From Caulobacter radicis (GTDB lineage Bacteria > Pseudomonadota > Alphaproteobacteria > Caulobacterales > Caulobacteraceae): 64,000 nucleotides of DNA. Under the pieces are notes generated by a model. The model made no database searches, was not told the DNA's origin, and saw only the letters and a program-made list of their open reading frames with translations. The first letter of the stretch is position 1; each line of letters begins with the position of its first letter. The position numbers and the translations under genes are program-made. Shown one piece after another: positions 42,598 to 54,231 of this stretch. The stretch covers positions 702,104 to 766,103 of the forward strand of contig NZ_QDKO01000009.1 in NCBI RefSeq assembly GCF_003094615.1, written 5' to 3'.

Positions 42598-42939
42598 TTA
42601 AGACTTTAGGTATTGGACCACCATGATCGAAACGCTGGTCGCCAGGATCATGGCCGCGCCCAGGCCGCAGGCGATGTTCCAGGCGGTCCAGTCCAGGGGA
42701 TAGCTGGCCTCGCCGCCTTCGATCCGCGCCCTGGCCCGCAGCGTGCGCAGGCGGTGATACGACCACGCCGGAAAGGCGATGCAGACGCCCAGGCGCACGA
42801 CCAGCGACAACAGGTCCCAGGGCTTCCACAGCGACGGCTGGGCGTGCAGCGATATCCACGAGCCGAGATGCGCCGCGGCGACGGTGACGGCCGCCAGGAC
42901 TTCCAGGCGCGACAGCACGAGATGGGTTCTGATCTTCAC
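42598..42939 (-). CDS. Small membrane protein of unknown function
   Basis: This 113-residue protein has about three membrane segments (near 8-28, 42-62, 88-108) and a basic cytoplasmic loop HRLRTLRARARIEGG. I do not recognise a family. The ATG is preceded by a GGAGA-like sequence. It lies 39 bp upstream of the DnaJ-like gene on the same strand and may be expressed with it. Confidence 0.65.
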   Translation of the reverse strand: MKIRTHLVLSRLEVLAAVTVAAAHLGSWISLHAQPSLWKPWDLLSLVVRLGVCIAFPAWSYHRLRTLRARARIEGGEASYPLDWTAWNIACGLGAAMILATSVSIMVVQYLKS

Positions 42940-43032
42940 GGGAGATTCTCTTGGCTTGCGCGCCTGGATTGCAGGGTGCGTACGTAGCGGTCAAGCATGG
43001 CCCCCGGCCGCGCGCGGGCCTATATCCAGCCC

Positions 43033-43701
43033 ATGACCGACGCCCCGCTGATCCCCGCCTCGCCCAGCGAAGACGACTACGTCGCCCAGGTGGCTTCGGC
43101 CACCCCGCCGGCGCTGCTGCCCGAAGGCGATCCGATCCACCTGTTCGGCGAGTGGCTGGCCGAGGCCGGCAAGTCCGAGCCCAACGACCCCAACGCCATG
43201 ACCGTCTCGACGGTCGACGAGGGCGGCATGCCCGACTCGCGCATGGTGCTGCTCAAGGACGTCGATAGCCGCGGCTTCGTCTTCTACACCAACCTGGAAA
43301 GCGCCAAGGGCCGGGAGCTGGCCGCCAATCCCAAGGCGGCCTTGCTGTTCCACTGGAAGTCGCTGCGCCGGCAGGTGCGGGTGCGCGGAATCGTCGAGCC
43401 GGTCAGCGAGGCCGAGGCCGACGCCTATTTCGCCAGCCGCGCTCGCCACAGCCAGCTGGGCGCCTGGGCCAGCGACCAGTCGCGGCCGCTGCCCGACCGC
43501 CTGGCGCTCGAGCGCCGCGTGGCCGAGATGGGCCTGAAGTACGGCCTCGTGGGCAAGGTGCCGCGCCCGCCGCACTGGTCGGGCTTCCGCATCGTGCCGC
43601 AGGTCATCGAGTTCTGGCGCGACCGTCCGTTCCGCCTGCACGAACGCCTGGTCTACGAACGCGTCGACGGCGCCTGGACCACCCAGCGGCTGTTCCCTTA
43701 A
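43033..43701 (+). CDS. pdxH: Pyridoxamine 5'-phosphate oxidase
   Basis: This 222-residue FMN enzyme oxidises pyridoxine or pyridoxamine 5'-phosphate to pyridoxal 5'-phosphate, the last step of vitamin B6 synthesis and salvage. Family motifs are [64 protein letters not shown] and the C-terminal [11 protein letters not shown]...[10 protein letters not shown], ending WTTQRLFP. The second in-frame ATG at 43033 gives the normal length; the first at 42997 adds an unlike basic stretch. Confidence 0.97.
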   Translation: MTDAPLIPASPSEDDYVAQVASATPPALLPEGDPIHLFGEWLAEAGKSEPNDPNAMTVSTVDEGGMPDSRMVLLKDVDSRGFVFYTNLESAKGRELAANPKAALLFHWKSLRRQVRVRGIVEPVSEAEADAYFASRARHSQLGAWASDQSRPLPDRLALERRVAEMGLKYGLVGKVPRPPHWSGFRIVPQVIEFWRDRPFRLHERLVYERVDGAWTTQRLFP

Positions 43702-43704
43702 GGG

Positions 43705-44325
43705 TCAGCCCGTTCCGTAGCGCGCCAGGAAGGTTTCCACCGCGTCCTCGGCGATCTGGTTCACCGGCCGGTCGGGCTGCACCTCGTCGCCGGCCGACAG
43801 GCCCAGCACCAGGGTGGCGTGGTCGAGCATGCCCATCAGCTGGCCGGCGGCCCACGACGGCTTGTCGACCTTCAGCTCGCCCGAGGCGTTCAGCTCCTTG
43901 ACCACCTGGATCGCCGCCCCGCCCAGGGACTCGCGCGCCGCGCCCAGGAAGTGATCGGCCACCCCCTCGAAACGCCGCCGCTCGGCCGTGACCATCCTGA
44001 ACATGGCGCGGGTGGCCGGCGTGGCGAAGAATTCGGCATAGGCCCGGGAGAGGGCGGTCAGCCGGGCGCGGGCGTCGCCGACGGTCCTGGCGCTTTCGCG
44101 CACCGGCTCGGCCATGGTCCTTACGCTGTCGACGACCACGGTCCGGAACAGTTCGGCCTTGCTTGGGAAGTAGGCATACAGGGTGGCGGTCGACACCCCC
44201 GCCGCGCGAGCCACCGCCTCCATGCCGGCGTCCGCGTAGCCTTCCTTCAGGAAGATGTCGCGAGCCGCGGCCAGGATCTCCGCCTTCTTGTGCTCGGACC
44301 GCTTCAGTCCGGCGCCGATGAGCAT
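43705..44325 (-). CDS. TetR family transcriptional regulator
   Basis: This 206-residue regulator has the TetR DNA-binding domain at about 10-60 (KKAEILAAARDIFLKEGYADAGMEAVARAAGVSTATLYAYFPSKAELF). The all-helical ligand-binding domain is of the AefR-like C-terminal type (LSRAYAEFFATPATRAMFRMVTAERRRFEGV). The second ATG at 44325 is chosen because GAGGA lies 6 bp upstream; the first would add five residues. The inverted repeat at 44349-44368 is a possible autoregulatory operator. The target gene is unknown; the divergent APH-AAA kinase gene is the nearest candidate. Confidence 0.9.
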   Translation of the reverse strand: MLIGAGLKRSEHKKAEILAAARDIFLKEGYADAGMEAVARAAGVSTATLYAYFPSKAELFRTVVVDSVRTMAEPVRESARTVGDARARLTALSRAYAEFFATPATRAMFRMVTAERRRFEGVADHFLGAARESLGGAAIQVVKELNASGELKVDKPSWAAGQLMGMLDHATLVLGLSAGDEVQPDRPVNQIAEDAVETFLARYGTG

Positions 44326-44348
44326 GGGATTCCTCAACATCAGACTGT

Positions 44349-44368
44349 GATAGTTAAACGCTACTATC
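44349..44368. promoter_or_regulatory. TetR operator candidate
   Basis: GATAGT and ACTATC form a perfect 6 bp inverted repeat with 8 bp between (TAAACGCT), in an AT-rich island between the TetR gene and the divergent kinase gene. Size and position suit a TetR-family operator; the match is by layout only. Confidence 0.5.
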
Positions 44369-44474
44369 GCGTAAGTAGATCGCGCAAGCGTCCGCGAGGA
44401 CTTGCACCGAACTTTGCGCTATGGGACGCCCCGGGCGCCGCCGATCGGGCGGGCGAAGACGAAGGTTGGACGGC

Positions 44475-45974
44475 GTGATCAAGGACGCGGAAGCGGCGCG
44501 CGAACAGGAAGTGGCGGCTTGGCTGGGGGGCAAGGCCGACCAGACGATCGAGACCTCGTGCGCGCGGGTGTTCCTGGTGGGCGAGTCCGCCTTCAAGGTG
44601 AAGCGCCCGGTCGACTTCGGCTTCCTGGATTATTCGACGCTGGAGCTGCGCCGCTGGTCGCTGCAGCGCGAGCTTTCCTTCAACCGCGCCGCCGCGCCCG
44701 ACATCTATCGCGCCGTGCGCCAGCTGACCCGGACCGACGACGGCGGGATCGAGATCGACGGGGCTGGCGAGGTGGTCGAGTACCTGCTCGAGATGCGCCG
44801 GTTCGACGGCGAAGCCGTGCTGGCCTCTCAGCCCTGGGCCATCGACGACGCGCTGGAGGAATCTCTTGGCCGCACGATCGCCCAGTTCCACGCCGGCGCC
44901 GCGCTGCGTCCGCAGGGCGGCGGCGTCTCGGCGCTGGGCTACACCATCGCCTCCAACGCCAACCTGCTGCGGGGCCTGGCCCCGCGCCTGGGCGCCCAGG
45001 CTGTCGAGCGGCTGGTCGAGGAGACGGATCTCGCCCTCAAGCGCCTGGGCCCGCAGCTCGACGCCCGCGCCGGCGAGGGCTTCGCCCGCCACTGCCACGG
45101 CGACCTGCACCTGGGGAACATCCTGATCGAGGAGGGCAAGCCGATCCTCTTCGACTGCATCGAGTTCAACGACGCCCTGTCGGACATCGACGTGCAGTAC
45201 GACCTGGCCTTCCTGCTGATGGACCTGGATTTCCGCCGTCGCCGCGACGCCGCCGGCCGGGTGCTGAACGCCTATCTCGACGAGGCCGCCCGGACGTTCG
45301 GCGAGGGCCTGTGGACGGGCCTGGCCGCCCTGCCGCTGATGCTCAGCGTCCGCGCCGCCGTGCGCACCCACGTCTGGGCCTATACGGGCGACGACGAGGC
45401 CGCCCGCGCCTATCTGGCCACCGCCATCGAGCACCTGGCGCCCAAGCCGGTCAGCCTGGTGGCCACCGGCGGCCTGTCGGGCTCGGGCAAGTCGACCTTC
45501 GCCCGCGTCTGCGCGCCGGGCCTGGGCGCGGCCCCCGGGGCGGTGGTGCTGCGCACCGACGAGATCCGCAAGCGCCTGTGGAACGTGCCCTCGCTGGAGC
45601 GCCTGCCCAAGGAGGCCTATACCTCCGAGGTCAGCGACAAGGTCTATGACGAGCTGTTCCGCGACGCCGAGCTGGTGCTGAAAGCCGGCCGCTCGGTCGT
45701 GGTCGACGCCGTCTTCATCAAGCCCGAGCAGCGCGCCCGCGCCGAGGCCCTGGCCACGAAGCTCGACGTCGCCTTCCAGGGCGTCTGGCTGGAAGCCCCC
45801 GCCGACGTCCTGCGCGCCCGCGTCGCCGCCCGCGTCAACGACGCCTCCGACGCCGACGTCGCCGTGCTGGAAAGCCAGCTTACCCGCGACACCGGCGACA
45901 TCGACTGGCGCCGGGTGGATACGGTCAGCGCCTTCGAGGACGAGGCGAGGGCCCTGGCCGAGCAGATGGGGTGA
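44475..45974 (+). CDS. Bifunctional APH-like phosphotransferase and AAA/zeta-type kinase domain protein
   Basis: This 499-residue protein fuses two kinase-like domains. The N-terminal half (about 10-320) is an aminoglycoside-phosphotransferase-like fold with HGDLHLGNILIEEG (208-221) and the metal-binding DCIEFND. The C-terminal half (about 325-495) is a P-loop kinase with GLSGSGKST (333-341) and TDEIRKRLW, like COG0645/COG2187 proteins, where this fusion is known but its substrate is not. GTG at 44475 is preferred to an ATG 18 codons upstream, whose translation is a low-complexity Arg-rich stretch; the choice is uncertain. Confidence 0.85.
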   Translation: MIKDAEAAREQEVAAWLGGKADQTIETSCARVFLVGESAFKVKRPVDFGFLDYSTLELRRWSLQRELSFNRAAAPDIYRAVRQLTRTDDGGIEIDGAGEVVEYLLEMRRFDGEAVLASQPWAIDDALEESLGRTIAQFHAGAALRPQGGGVSALGYTIASNANLLRGLAPRLGAQAVERLVEETDLALKRLGPQLDARAGEGFARHCHGDLHLGNILIEEGKPILFDCIEFNDALSDIDVQYDLAFLLMDLDFRRRRDAAGRVLNAYLDEAARTFGEGLWTGLAALPLMLSVRAAVRTHVWAYTGDDEAARAYLATAIEHLAPKPVSLVATGGLSGSGKSTFARVCAPGLGAAPGAVVLRTDEIRKRLWNVPSLERLPKEAYTSEVSDKVYDELFRDAELVLKAGRSVVVDAVFIKPEQRARAEALATKLDVAFQGVWLEAPADVLRARVAARVNDASDADVAVLESQLTRDTGDIDWRRVDTVSAFEDEARALAEQMG

Positions 45975-45983
45975 CGTTCTGAG

Positions 45984-46114
45984 AACCTCCCCCTGTGGGG
46001 GAGGCGGCCGAAGGCCGGCGGGGGGGACGTTTTCAGCGTCCGCGACGCTGGCTGGTTTCGAAATCACTCCCCCCACCGATCGCTTCGCGATCACCTCCCC
46101 CACAGGGGGAGGTT
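45984..46114. repeat. Intergenic palindromic element, family A
   Basis: Arms at 45984-46004 and 46094-46114 are perfect 21 bp inverse complements (core CCTCCCCCTGTGGGGGAGG). Between them lie GGCCGAAGGCCGG, GTTTTCAGCGTCC and CACCGATCGCTTCGCGATC, all repeated in the 63343-63470 copy. It separates the convergent APH-AAA kinase and hybrid kinase genes. Confidence 0.92.
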
Positions 46115-46129
46115 CCTTTAGGGCTCCTG

Positions 46130-47884
46130 CTACCCCACCGCCGCCCTCGGCGGGGGCGTCCGGTCCACCGCCATGGCGATGGCCGAGATCAGGTCCAGCG
46201 GCTTGACCGGCTTGCCCAGGTGCTCGTCGAAGCCCAGCTTGAGGAAGCGTTCGCGGTCGCCGGCCATGGCCGAGGCGGTCAGGGCGATCACCGGGGTGTT
46301 GGCCGCCCCGGCCGCGCCCGAGCGGATTTCCGACAGGGCCGTCACCCCGTCCATCACCGGCATGTTGATGTCCATCAGCACGCAGTCGAAGTGCGAGGCC
46401 TTCAGCGCGTCCAGCGCCTGGCGGCCGTCCTCGACCACCGTCAGGTCGACGCCGGCGGCTTCCAGCATCAGCCGCACGACCATCTGGTTCATCGGATTGT
46501 CCTCGGCCATCAGCACGCGCGGGACCGCGCCGTCGTCCGAAGCGTTCTCCGGCTCGGGGGCGGCCTGGGGCGGGGCTTGTGGGCGGGGCGCGCGGATCAG
46601 GAACAGGAACCGCGCGCCGCGCTCGGCCGGTTCCAGGCTGAGGTCGCCGCCCATCCGGCGGGCCAGGGCGCGGGCGATGGTCAGGCCCAGGCCCATGCCG
46701 CCATAGGCGCGCGACACGGTCTCGTCGGCCTGGGTGAAGCTCTCGAAGATCCGCTCGGCGAAGGCCGGGTCGACGCCGGGTCCGGTGTCGGTGATGCGGA
46801 TCGCCACCGTCTCCAGGCCGTCGGGCGCGGCGCCCTGGCCAGAGACCTCGATGGTCACCCCGCCCACGCGGGTGAACTTCAGGGCGTTCGACAGCAGGCC
46901 GCCCAGCACCTGGCGGATCCGGGCCGGATCGGCGTGCAGGCGCTCGGGCGCGGTGGCGTCGATGCGCACGTCCACCGCCAGGCCGCGGACCATGGCCATG
47001 TCGCGCCAGGTGTCGGCCACCGCGTGGACCAGGTCGTGCAGGTCGAAGTCGCAGGGCGTCAGCTCGGCGTCGCCGGCGTCCAGGCGGGCGATGTCGAGCA
47101 CGTCGTTCAGCAGCTGCATCAGGCTGTCGCCTGAATGGATCATCAGCTCCACATAGTCGCGCTGGCGCTCGTCCAGGTCGGTGGCCTTCAGCGCGTGGGC
47201 CAGGCCCAGCAGGCCGTTCATCGGCGTGCGCATCTCGTGGCTCATGGTCGCCACGAACACCGACTTCACGCGCGAGGCGGCCAGGGCGCGCTCCTTTTCC
47301 TGCCGCAGGCCGCGGGTCAGCTCGTCCATCTTGCGGGCGGCGGCGCGGTTCAGCAGCATGGCGTTGATGGTGGTCGCCACCAGCATCAGCATGGCCCAGC
47401 GGTTGGTCAGGGACCCCATGCCGTGCGGGGCGTTGGCCAGGAACGGGAAGGCCGCCAGGCACAGCAGCGGCGGGGCGGTGGTGATCGCCAGCAGGCTGAT
47501 CGGCTGATGGCGAAAGTTCTGGGTGAAGATGATCTGGCCCGCGCACACCCCCAGGGCCGCCAGCCGCAGGTCCTGGTGGGGGAACATCCACAGCGCTACG
47601 GCCAGCCACGACCAGACGACGTTGATCGGGATCGAGGCCAGCACGAACAGCGCCCGCAGGCGGTCGGTCGTGGGGCCGGTGAACCGGCGGATGACCAGCG
47701 AGGCCAGGGCCTCGCCGGCCGCCAGCGCCGCGAACCAGCCGGCGGCCATGGCTGGACCCAGAGCGATCCCGACGACCATGGCCACCAGGGCGGCGGAGAC
47801 CAGACGCGACACCGTCAGGCGGCGCGTGTCGTTCGCCACCTCGTCGAGCCGTTCGTCGGCGCCTAGAGCATCGAGCCATTGCAT
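46130..47884 (-). CDS. Membrane-bound hybrid sensor histidine kinase
   Basis: This 584-residue kinase has an N-terminal membrane domain with about six helices (about 28-180) and almost no periplasmic loops, so it may sense membrane state or a small molecule. A coiled-coil leads to H216 (FVATMSHEMRTPMNGLLG), the ATPase (GLLSNALKFTRVGG, DTGPGVD, GGMGLGLTI) and, after a Pro/Ala linker, a receiver with MAEDNPMN, phosphoacceptor in LMDINMPVMDG and lysine in GKPVKP. It is an orphan with no adjacent regulator. A family A repeat follows its 3' end. Confidence 0.93.
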   Translation of the reverse strand: MQWLDALGADERLDEVANDTRRLTVSRLVSAALVAMVVGIALGPAMAAGWFAALAAGEALASLVIRRFTGPTTDRLRALFVLASIPINVVWSWLAVALWMFPHQDLRLAALGVCAGQIIFTQNFRHQPISLLAITTAPPLLCLAAFPFLANAPHGMGSLTNRWAMLMLVATTINAMLLNRAAARKMDELTRGLRQEKERALAASRVKSVFVATMSHEMRTPMNGLLGLAHALKATDLDERQRDYVELMIHSGDSLMQLLNDVLDIARLDAGDAELTPCDFDLHDLVHAVADTWRDMAMVRGLAVDVRIDATAPERLHADPARIRQVLGGLLSNALKFTRVGGVTIEVSGQGAAPDGLETVAIRITDTGPGVDPAFAERIFESFTQADETVSRAYGGMGLGLTIARALARRMGGDLSLEPAERGARFLFLIRAPRPQAPPQAAPEPENASDDGAVPRVLMAEDNPMNQMVVRLMLEAAGVDLTVVEDGRQALDALKASHFDCVLMDINMPVMDGVTALSEIRSGAAGAANTPVIALTASAMAGDRERFLKLGFDEHLGKPVKPLDLISAIAMAVDRTPPPRAAVG

Positions 47885-47993
47885 GGCCGTGCACCCCGTC
47901 CCGCACCTGGAGCGAACCAGGCAGCGCTGAAGCTAACCGCAAAACGGCGTTCTGGGAGTGAACGGGCCATGCGGCCGATCAGCGCGGCCGTGT

Positions 47994-48012
47994 GTAGATG
48001 TGCACACTCTAC
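47994..48012. promoter_or_regulatory. Palindrome in the region upstream of the acyl-CoA synthetase gene
   Basis: GTAGATGTGCACACTCTAC has a perfect central TGTGCACA with flanking GTAGA and TCTAC, offset by one base. It lies in the 260 bp gap between the divergent hybrid kinase and acyl-CoA synthetase genes, about 135 bp before the latter. An operator for a fatty-acid regulator is a guess. The rest of the gap shows only GC-rich sequence and the GGGAGAG ribosome-binding sequence. Confidence 0.4.
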
Positions 48013-48144
48013 GCCTCCGTGCAGACGCGCGCAAAGTCGGGCCGCGCCTTTGCTCGCCTGGGGCGAGCCATGCGTTGCGCCGCCGCGCGCGCGCCGCTAG
48101 CCTCTCCTGAACAACGATAAGCAGGACGCGGGAGAGCGGTTTCG

Positions 48145-51021
<2,877 letters not shown>

Positions 51022-51113
51022 AATTTCATTCCACCCATCCGGGTGTGTGATTTGATACAACCTTCGGGCGTCTGGCGCCGCAAGTTGCATGAGAGCGAAC
51101 GGGGGAGGCTCTC

Positions 51114-52595
51114 ATGCTCCGCAATGGCAAGGACATCGCCGACGGCGCGGTGATTGAGACTCAGGTCTGCATCGTCGGGTCCGGCCCGGCCGGGATCACC
51201 GCCGCCTGGGAGCTGCAGAAGGCCGGCGTGAAGGTCACGCTGATCGAGGGCGGCCCCGACAGTCCCAAGGGCGCGCTCGACCCCACCTGGCCCGACAAGA
51301 GCGTGCTCTACGCCGGCAAGGCCGACGGCCAGTTCGCCGAAAGTGAGCCCGACTTCCTGATCCGACCCTACAACCGCGCCGGCGGCCCCTGGGAGCGCGA
51401 GCGGATGTTCGGCGGGACCTCGGCCCACTGGGGCGGGCAGTCGCGGCCGCTCGACCCGATCGACTTCGAGGCCCGCCCGGGCTTTCCCGGCTGGCCGATC
51501 GACCGCGCCGAGCTTGATCCCTACTACGCCAAGGCCGCTCAGCTGTGCCTGCTGCACGGCGACGACTTCAGCCCCCAGGCCTGGGCCGAGATCCTCGGCG
51601 CCGAGGTGCCCGAGCTGACCGGCTTCGACACCACGATCTACCAGTACCTGGGCAAGAACTACCTGAACTTCGCCCTGCGCACCTTCGACGGCGTCACGAT
51701 CGCCGACACCGACGTCGACGTGATCGTCAACGCCACCCTGCTGGAGATCGAGCAGCATCAGGGCCGGGTGTGCGGCCTGCGGGTCGCCAGCATGGACGGC
51801 GCCGCCGGCGCGCCGAAGAAGGCGACCGAGTTCACCATCAAGGCCGACATGGTGGTGCTGGCCTGCGGCGCGGTCGAGAACGCCCGCCAGCTGCTGCTGT
51901 CGGATGTCGGCAACGACCACGACCAGGTCGGCCGCTACTTCATGTGCCATCCGCTGTCGAACGGGCCGGTGCTCAGCGCCAGCGGGGCCTATCTGACCGA
52001 CGCCCAGACCCGGTTGATGGCCGGCCAGACCCTCAGCGGCAACCGCGCCGTGCCCTGGCAGGATGCGAACGGCGTTCGCGTCTCGGGCCGGTTCTCGCCC
52101 ACGGCCGACGAGCAGAAGCGCCTGGGCATCGGCAGCTGCTGGTTCTGGGCCAATTACGGCCAGTACTATTTCGAGATGGCGCCGAACCCCGACAGCCGGG
52201 TCACCCTGGCCGACACGGTCGACCCCGTCTTCGGCCAGCGCCAGACCCACATCACCTGGCTGCTCAGCGACCGCGACGAGGCGACCTACACCCAGACGAC
52301 GGCGCTGTTCAAAGCCGCGGTCGAGGAGCTGGGCGGCGACGTCTATTACCAGCCCTGGCCCGCCGTGAAGGAGGGCCTCACCGTCAACGGCCACCACATC
52401 GGCACCACCCGCATGTCGGCCGATCCGGCGCAGGGCGTGGTCGACGCCGACCTCAAGGTGCACGGCCTCGACAACCTCTATGTCGCCGGCTCGTCGGTGT
52501 TTCCCTCCACCGGCATCTCCAACCCGACCTTCACGATCATCACCCTGTCGATCCGCCTGGCCGAACACCTGCGGGGCAGGGTGGGGGCGCCCTGA
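51114..52595 (+). CDS. GMC-type FAD-dependent oxidoreductase
   Basis: This 493-residue flavoprotein has the FAD motif VCIVGSGPAGITAAWELQ (18-35), a GTSAHWGGQSRPLDP segment, and the GMC C-terminal signature with HHIGTTRM and LKVHGLDNLYVAGSSVFPSTGISNPTFTI. These enzymes oxidise alcohols, sugars or sterols. It has no signal peptide. The ATG has a GGGGGAGG Shine-Dalgarno sequence. It follows the acyl-CoA synthetase gene by 92 bp on the same strand and may share its promoter. Substrate unknown. Confidence 0.93.
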   Translation: MLRNGKDIADGAVIETQVCIVGSGPAGITAAWELQKAGVKVTLIEGGPDSPKGALDPTWPDKSVLYAGKADGQFAESEPDFLIRPYNRAGGPWERERMFGGTSAHWGGQSRPLDPIDFEARPGFPGWPIDRAELDPYYAKAAQLCLLHGDDFSPQAWAEILGAEVPELTGFDTTIYQYLGKNYLNFALRTFDGVTIADTDVDVIVNATLLEIEQHQGRVCGLRVASMDGAAGAPKKATEFTIKADMVVLACGAVENARQLLLSDVGNDHDQVGRYFMCHPLSNGPVLSASGAYLTDAQTRLMAGQTLSGNRAVPWQDANGVRVSGRFSPTADEQKRLGIGSCWFWANYGQYYFEMAPNPDSRVTLADTVDPVFGQRQTHITWLLSDRDEATYTQTTALFKAAVEELGGDVYYQPWPAVKEGLTVNGHHIGTTRMSADPAQGVVDADLKVHGLDNLYVAGSSVFPSTGISNPTFTIITLSIRLAEHLRGRVGAP

Positions 52596-52610
52596 CCTGG
52601 CGGCGCGATT

Positions 52611-52802
52611 TCAGCGCGGAGTCAGGTCCATGGCGACGATGGACCAGAAGTATGCCGCGTCGTCGTCGCCCTCGGCTCGGGCCGTCTCTGAAAGGCGCTC
52701 GGCGCGACGATAGGCGTTGAAGCCGTAGGTCTGTTCCAGTTCGTAGGACTTGCGGCTCACCTCGATCCGGAAGTCAGGGTCGTTCATCAGGTCGTGCGTC
52801 AT
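52611..52802 (-). CDS. Small protein translationally coupled to a histidine kinase
   Basis: This 63-residue acidic, helical protein (MTHDLMNDPDFRIEVSRKSYELEQ, then RRAERLSETARAEGDDDAAYFW) has no membrane segment or known domain that I recognise. Its ATG overlaps the stop of the upstream kinase gene (ATGA at 52799-52802), implying coupled translation and a possible role as partner or regulator of that kinase. The frame continues upstream only as a shadow of the kinase. Confidence 0.7.
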   Translation of the reverse strand: MTHDLMNDPDFRIEVSRKSYELEQTYGFNAYRRAERLSETARAEGDDDAAYFWSIVAMDLTPR

Positions 52803-54010
52803 GGCGCGGCCTGATCGCTTCCCGGCAGGGTCACCGTGAACACCGAGCCCTCGCCGACCCGGCTCCTCACGGTGATATCGCCGCCCATCTGCCGCGCCAG
52901 CCGGCGTGAGATCGCCAGGCCAAGGCCCGTGCCGCCGAAGCGGCTGGCCGCGCCCGGCGCCTGCTCGAAGCGTTCGAAGATCCGCTCCAGCTGGTCGGCG
53001 GGAACGCCCACGCCGGTGTCGGTGACGGTCATCACCAGGTCGCCGTCGCGCGCAGCGATGACCAGGCTGACCTGGCCCAGTTCGGTGAACTTCAGGGCGT
53101 TGCCCAGCAGGTTGACCAGGATCTGGCGCAGGCGCGAGGCGTCGCCGCGCACCGTCGGCAGGGCGCCGGCGATCTCGGCGGTCAGGGCGATCTCCTTGGC
53201 CAGGGCCCGCTCGGCGAACAGTTCGACGGCCGAGCGCGCTGCCTCGGCCACGTCGATCGGCTCGGCGGCCAGGTCGGCGACGCCGGCTTCCAGCCGCGCC
53301 AGGTCGAGCACGTCGTTGACGATGGTCAGCAGCTTCTCGCCGGCCGACTTGGCCTTGGTGGCCAGCATGCGCTCGCGCTCGGGCAGGTTGGGCGAGGCGG
53401 CCAGCAGGCCGTTGAAGCCGATCACGCTGGTCAGCGGCGTGCGCAACTCGTGGGTCATGTTGGCCAGGAACTCGCTCTTGGCCTCGGTGGCGGCCTGGGC
53501 CCGGCGGGTCAGCAGTTCGTTGCGGGCGTTGAGCAGCCTCAGGTCCATCTCGGTGACGACGATCTGGGCCAGGGCCTTCAGGCGCCGCTTCTCCTCGGCG
53601 GTCAGCGGCGGGCGAGGCCGTTGGTCGATGACGCACAGCGCCCCCAGCCGATGGCCGCTGTGCAGCCGCAGCGGCGCGCCGGCGTAGAAGCGGATGTTGG
53701 GATCGTCGGTGACGAAGGGGTTGTCGCGAAAGCGGTCGTCGCCCTCCGGATCCAGCACCTCCATCACCTCGTCGGATTCGATGGTGTAGTGGCAGAAGGC
53801 GTCCTCGCGCGGCGTGCCGCCCGGCTCCAGCCCGACGATCGACTTGATCCATTGCCGATCGGCGTCGATCAGGGTGACGGCGGCGATCGGCGTGTCGAAC
53901 AGCTCGGCCGCCAGGGCCGTGATCCGGTCGAACGCCGCCTCGGGCGGGGTGTCCACGAGGCCGTACTCGTGCAGGGCCGCCAGGCGCGCGGTCTCGTCGC
54001 TGGTGAACAT
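52799..54010 (-). CDS. GAF-domain sensor histidine kinase
   Basis: This 403-residue soluble kinase has an N-terminal GAF domain (about 20-160; FDTPIAAVTLIDADRQWIKSIVG and FCHYTI, HRLGALCVID) of the type often found with PAS or bacteriophytochrome-like kinases. H187 follows in the H box (FLANMTHELRTPLTSVIG), then NLLGNALKFTELG, DTGVGVP and [12 protein letters not shown]. There is no receiver. The short overlapping gene downstream is its likely partner, and no response regulator is adjacent. The ATG at 54010 has a CAGGACCCG upstream and only a weak ribosome-binding sequence. Confidence 0.92.
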   Translation of the reverse strand: MFTSDETARLAALHEYGLVDTPPEAAFDRITALAAELFDTPIAAVTLIDADRQWIKSIVGLEPGGTPREDAFCHYTIESDEVMEVLDPEGDDRFRDNPFVTDDPNIRFYAGAPLRLHSGHRLGALCVIDQRPRPPLTAEEKRRLKALAQIVVTEMDLRLLNARNELLTRRAQAATEAKSEFLANMTHELRTPLTSVIGFNGLLAASPNLPERERMLATKAKSAGEKLLTIVNDVLDLARLEAGVADLAAEPIDVAEAARSAVELFAERALAKEIALTAEIAGALPTVRGDASRLRQILVNLLGNALKFTELGQVSLVIAARDGDLVMTVTDTGVGVPADQLERIFERFEQAPGAASRFGGTGLGLAISRRLARQMGGDITVRSRVGEGSVFTVTLPGSDQAAP

Positions 54011-54108
54011 CGGGTCCTGTAACGCTGCCGGCGCGGGGGGAGACGCCGAACCGCCATTTCACCCGGAGCGGGGGCGTGTGTCGAGTATCGGACAAACCCT
54101 TCAATCCT

Positions 54109-54225
54109 TCCCCCCTTGATGGGGGAGGGGCAGGGGTGGGGGTGGCTGGGCGTCAAAGGCCGCGCACGGTCGCCAACTCAGCTGATCACCCCCATCCCCG
54201 ACCCTTCCCCCATCAAGGGGGAAGG
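54109..54225. repeat. Intergenic palindromic element, family C (copy 2)
   Basis: This copy matches the 37541-37662 element along its whole length: CCCTTGATGGGGGAGGGG arm, AGGGGTGGGGGTGGCT, shared centre GCGCACGG-CGCCAACTC, then CACCCCCATCCCCGACCC and the closing arm. It sits between the acyltransferase stop and the GAF kinase start. Confidence 0.9.
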
Positions 54226-54231
54226 GAGCGG

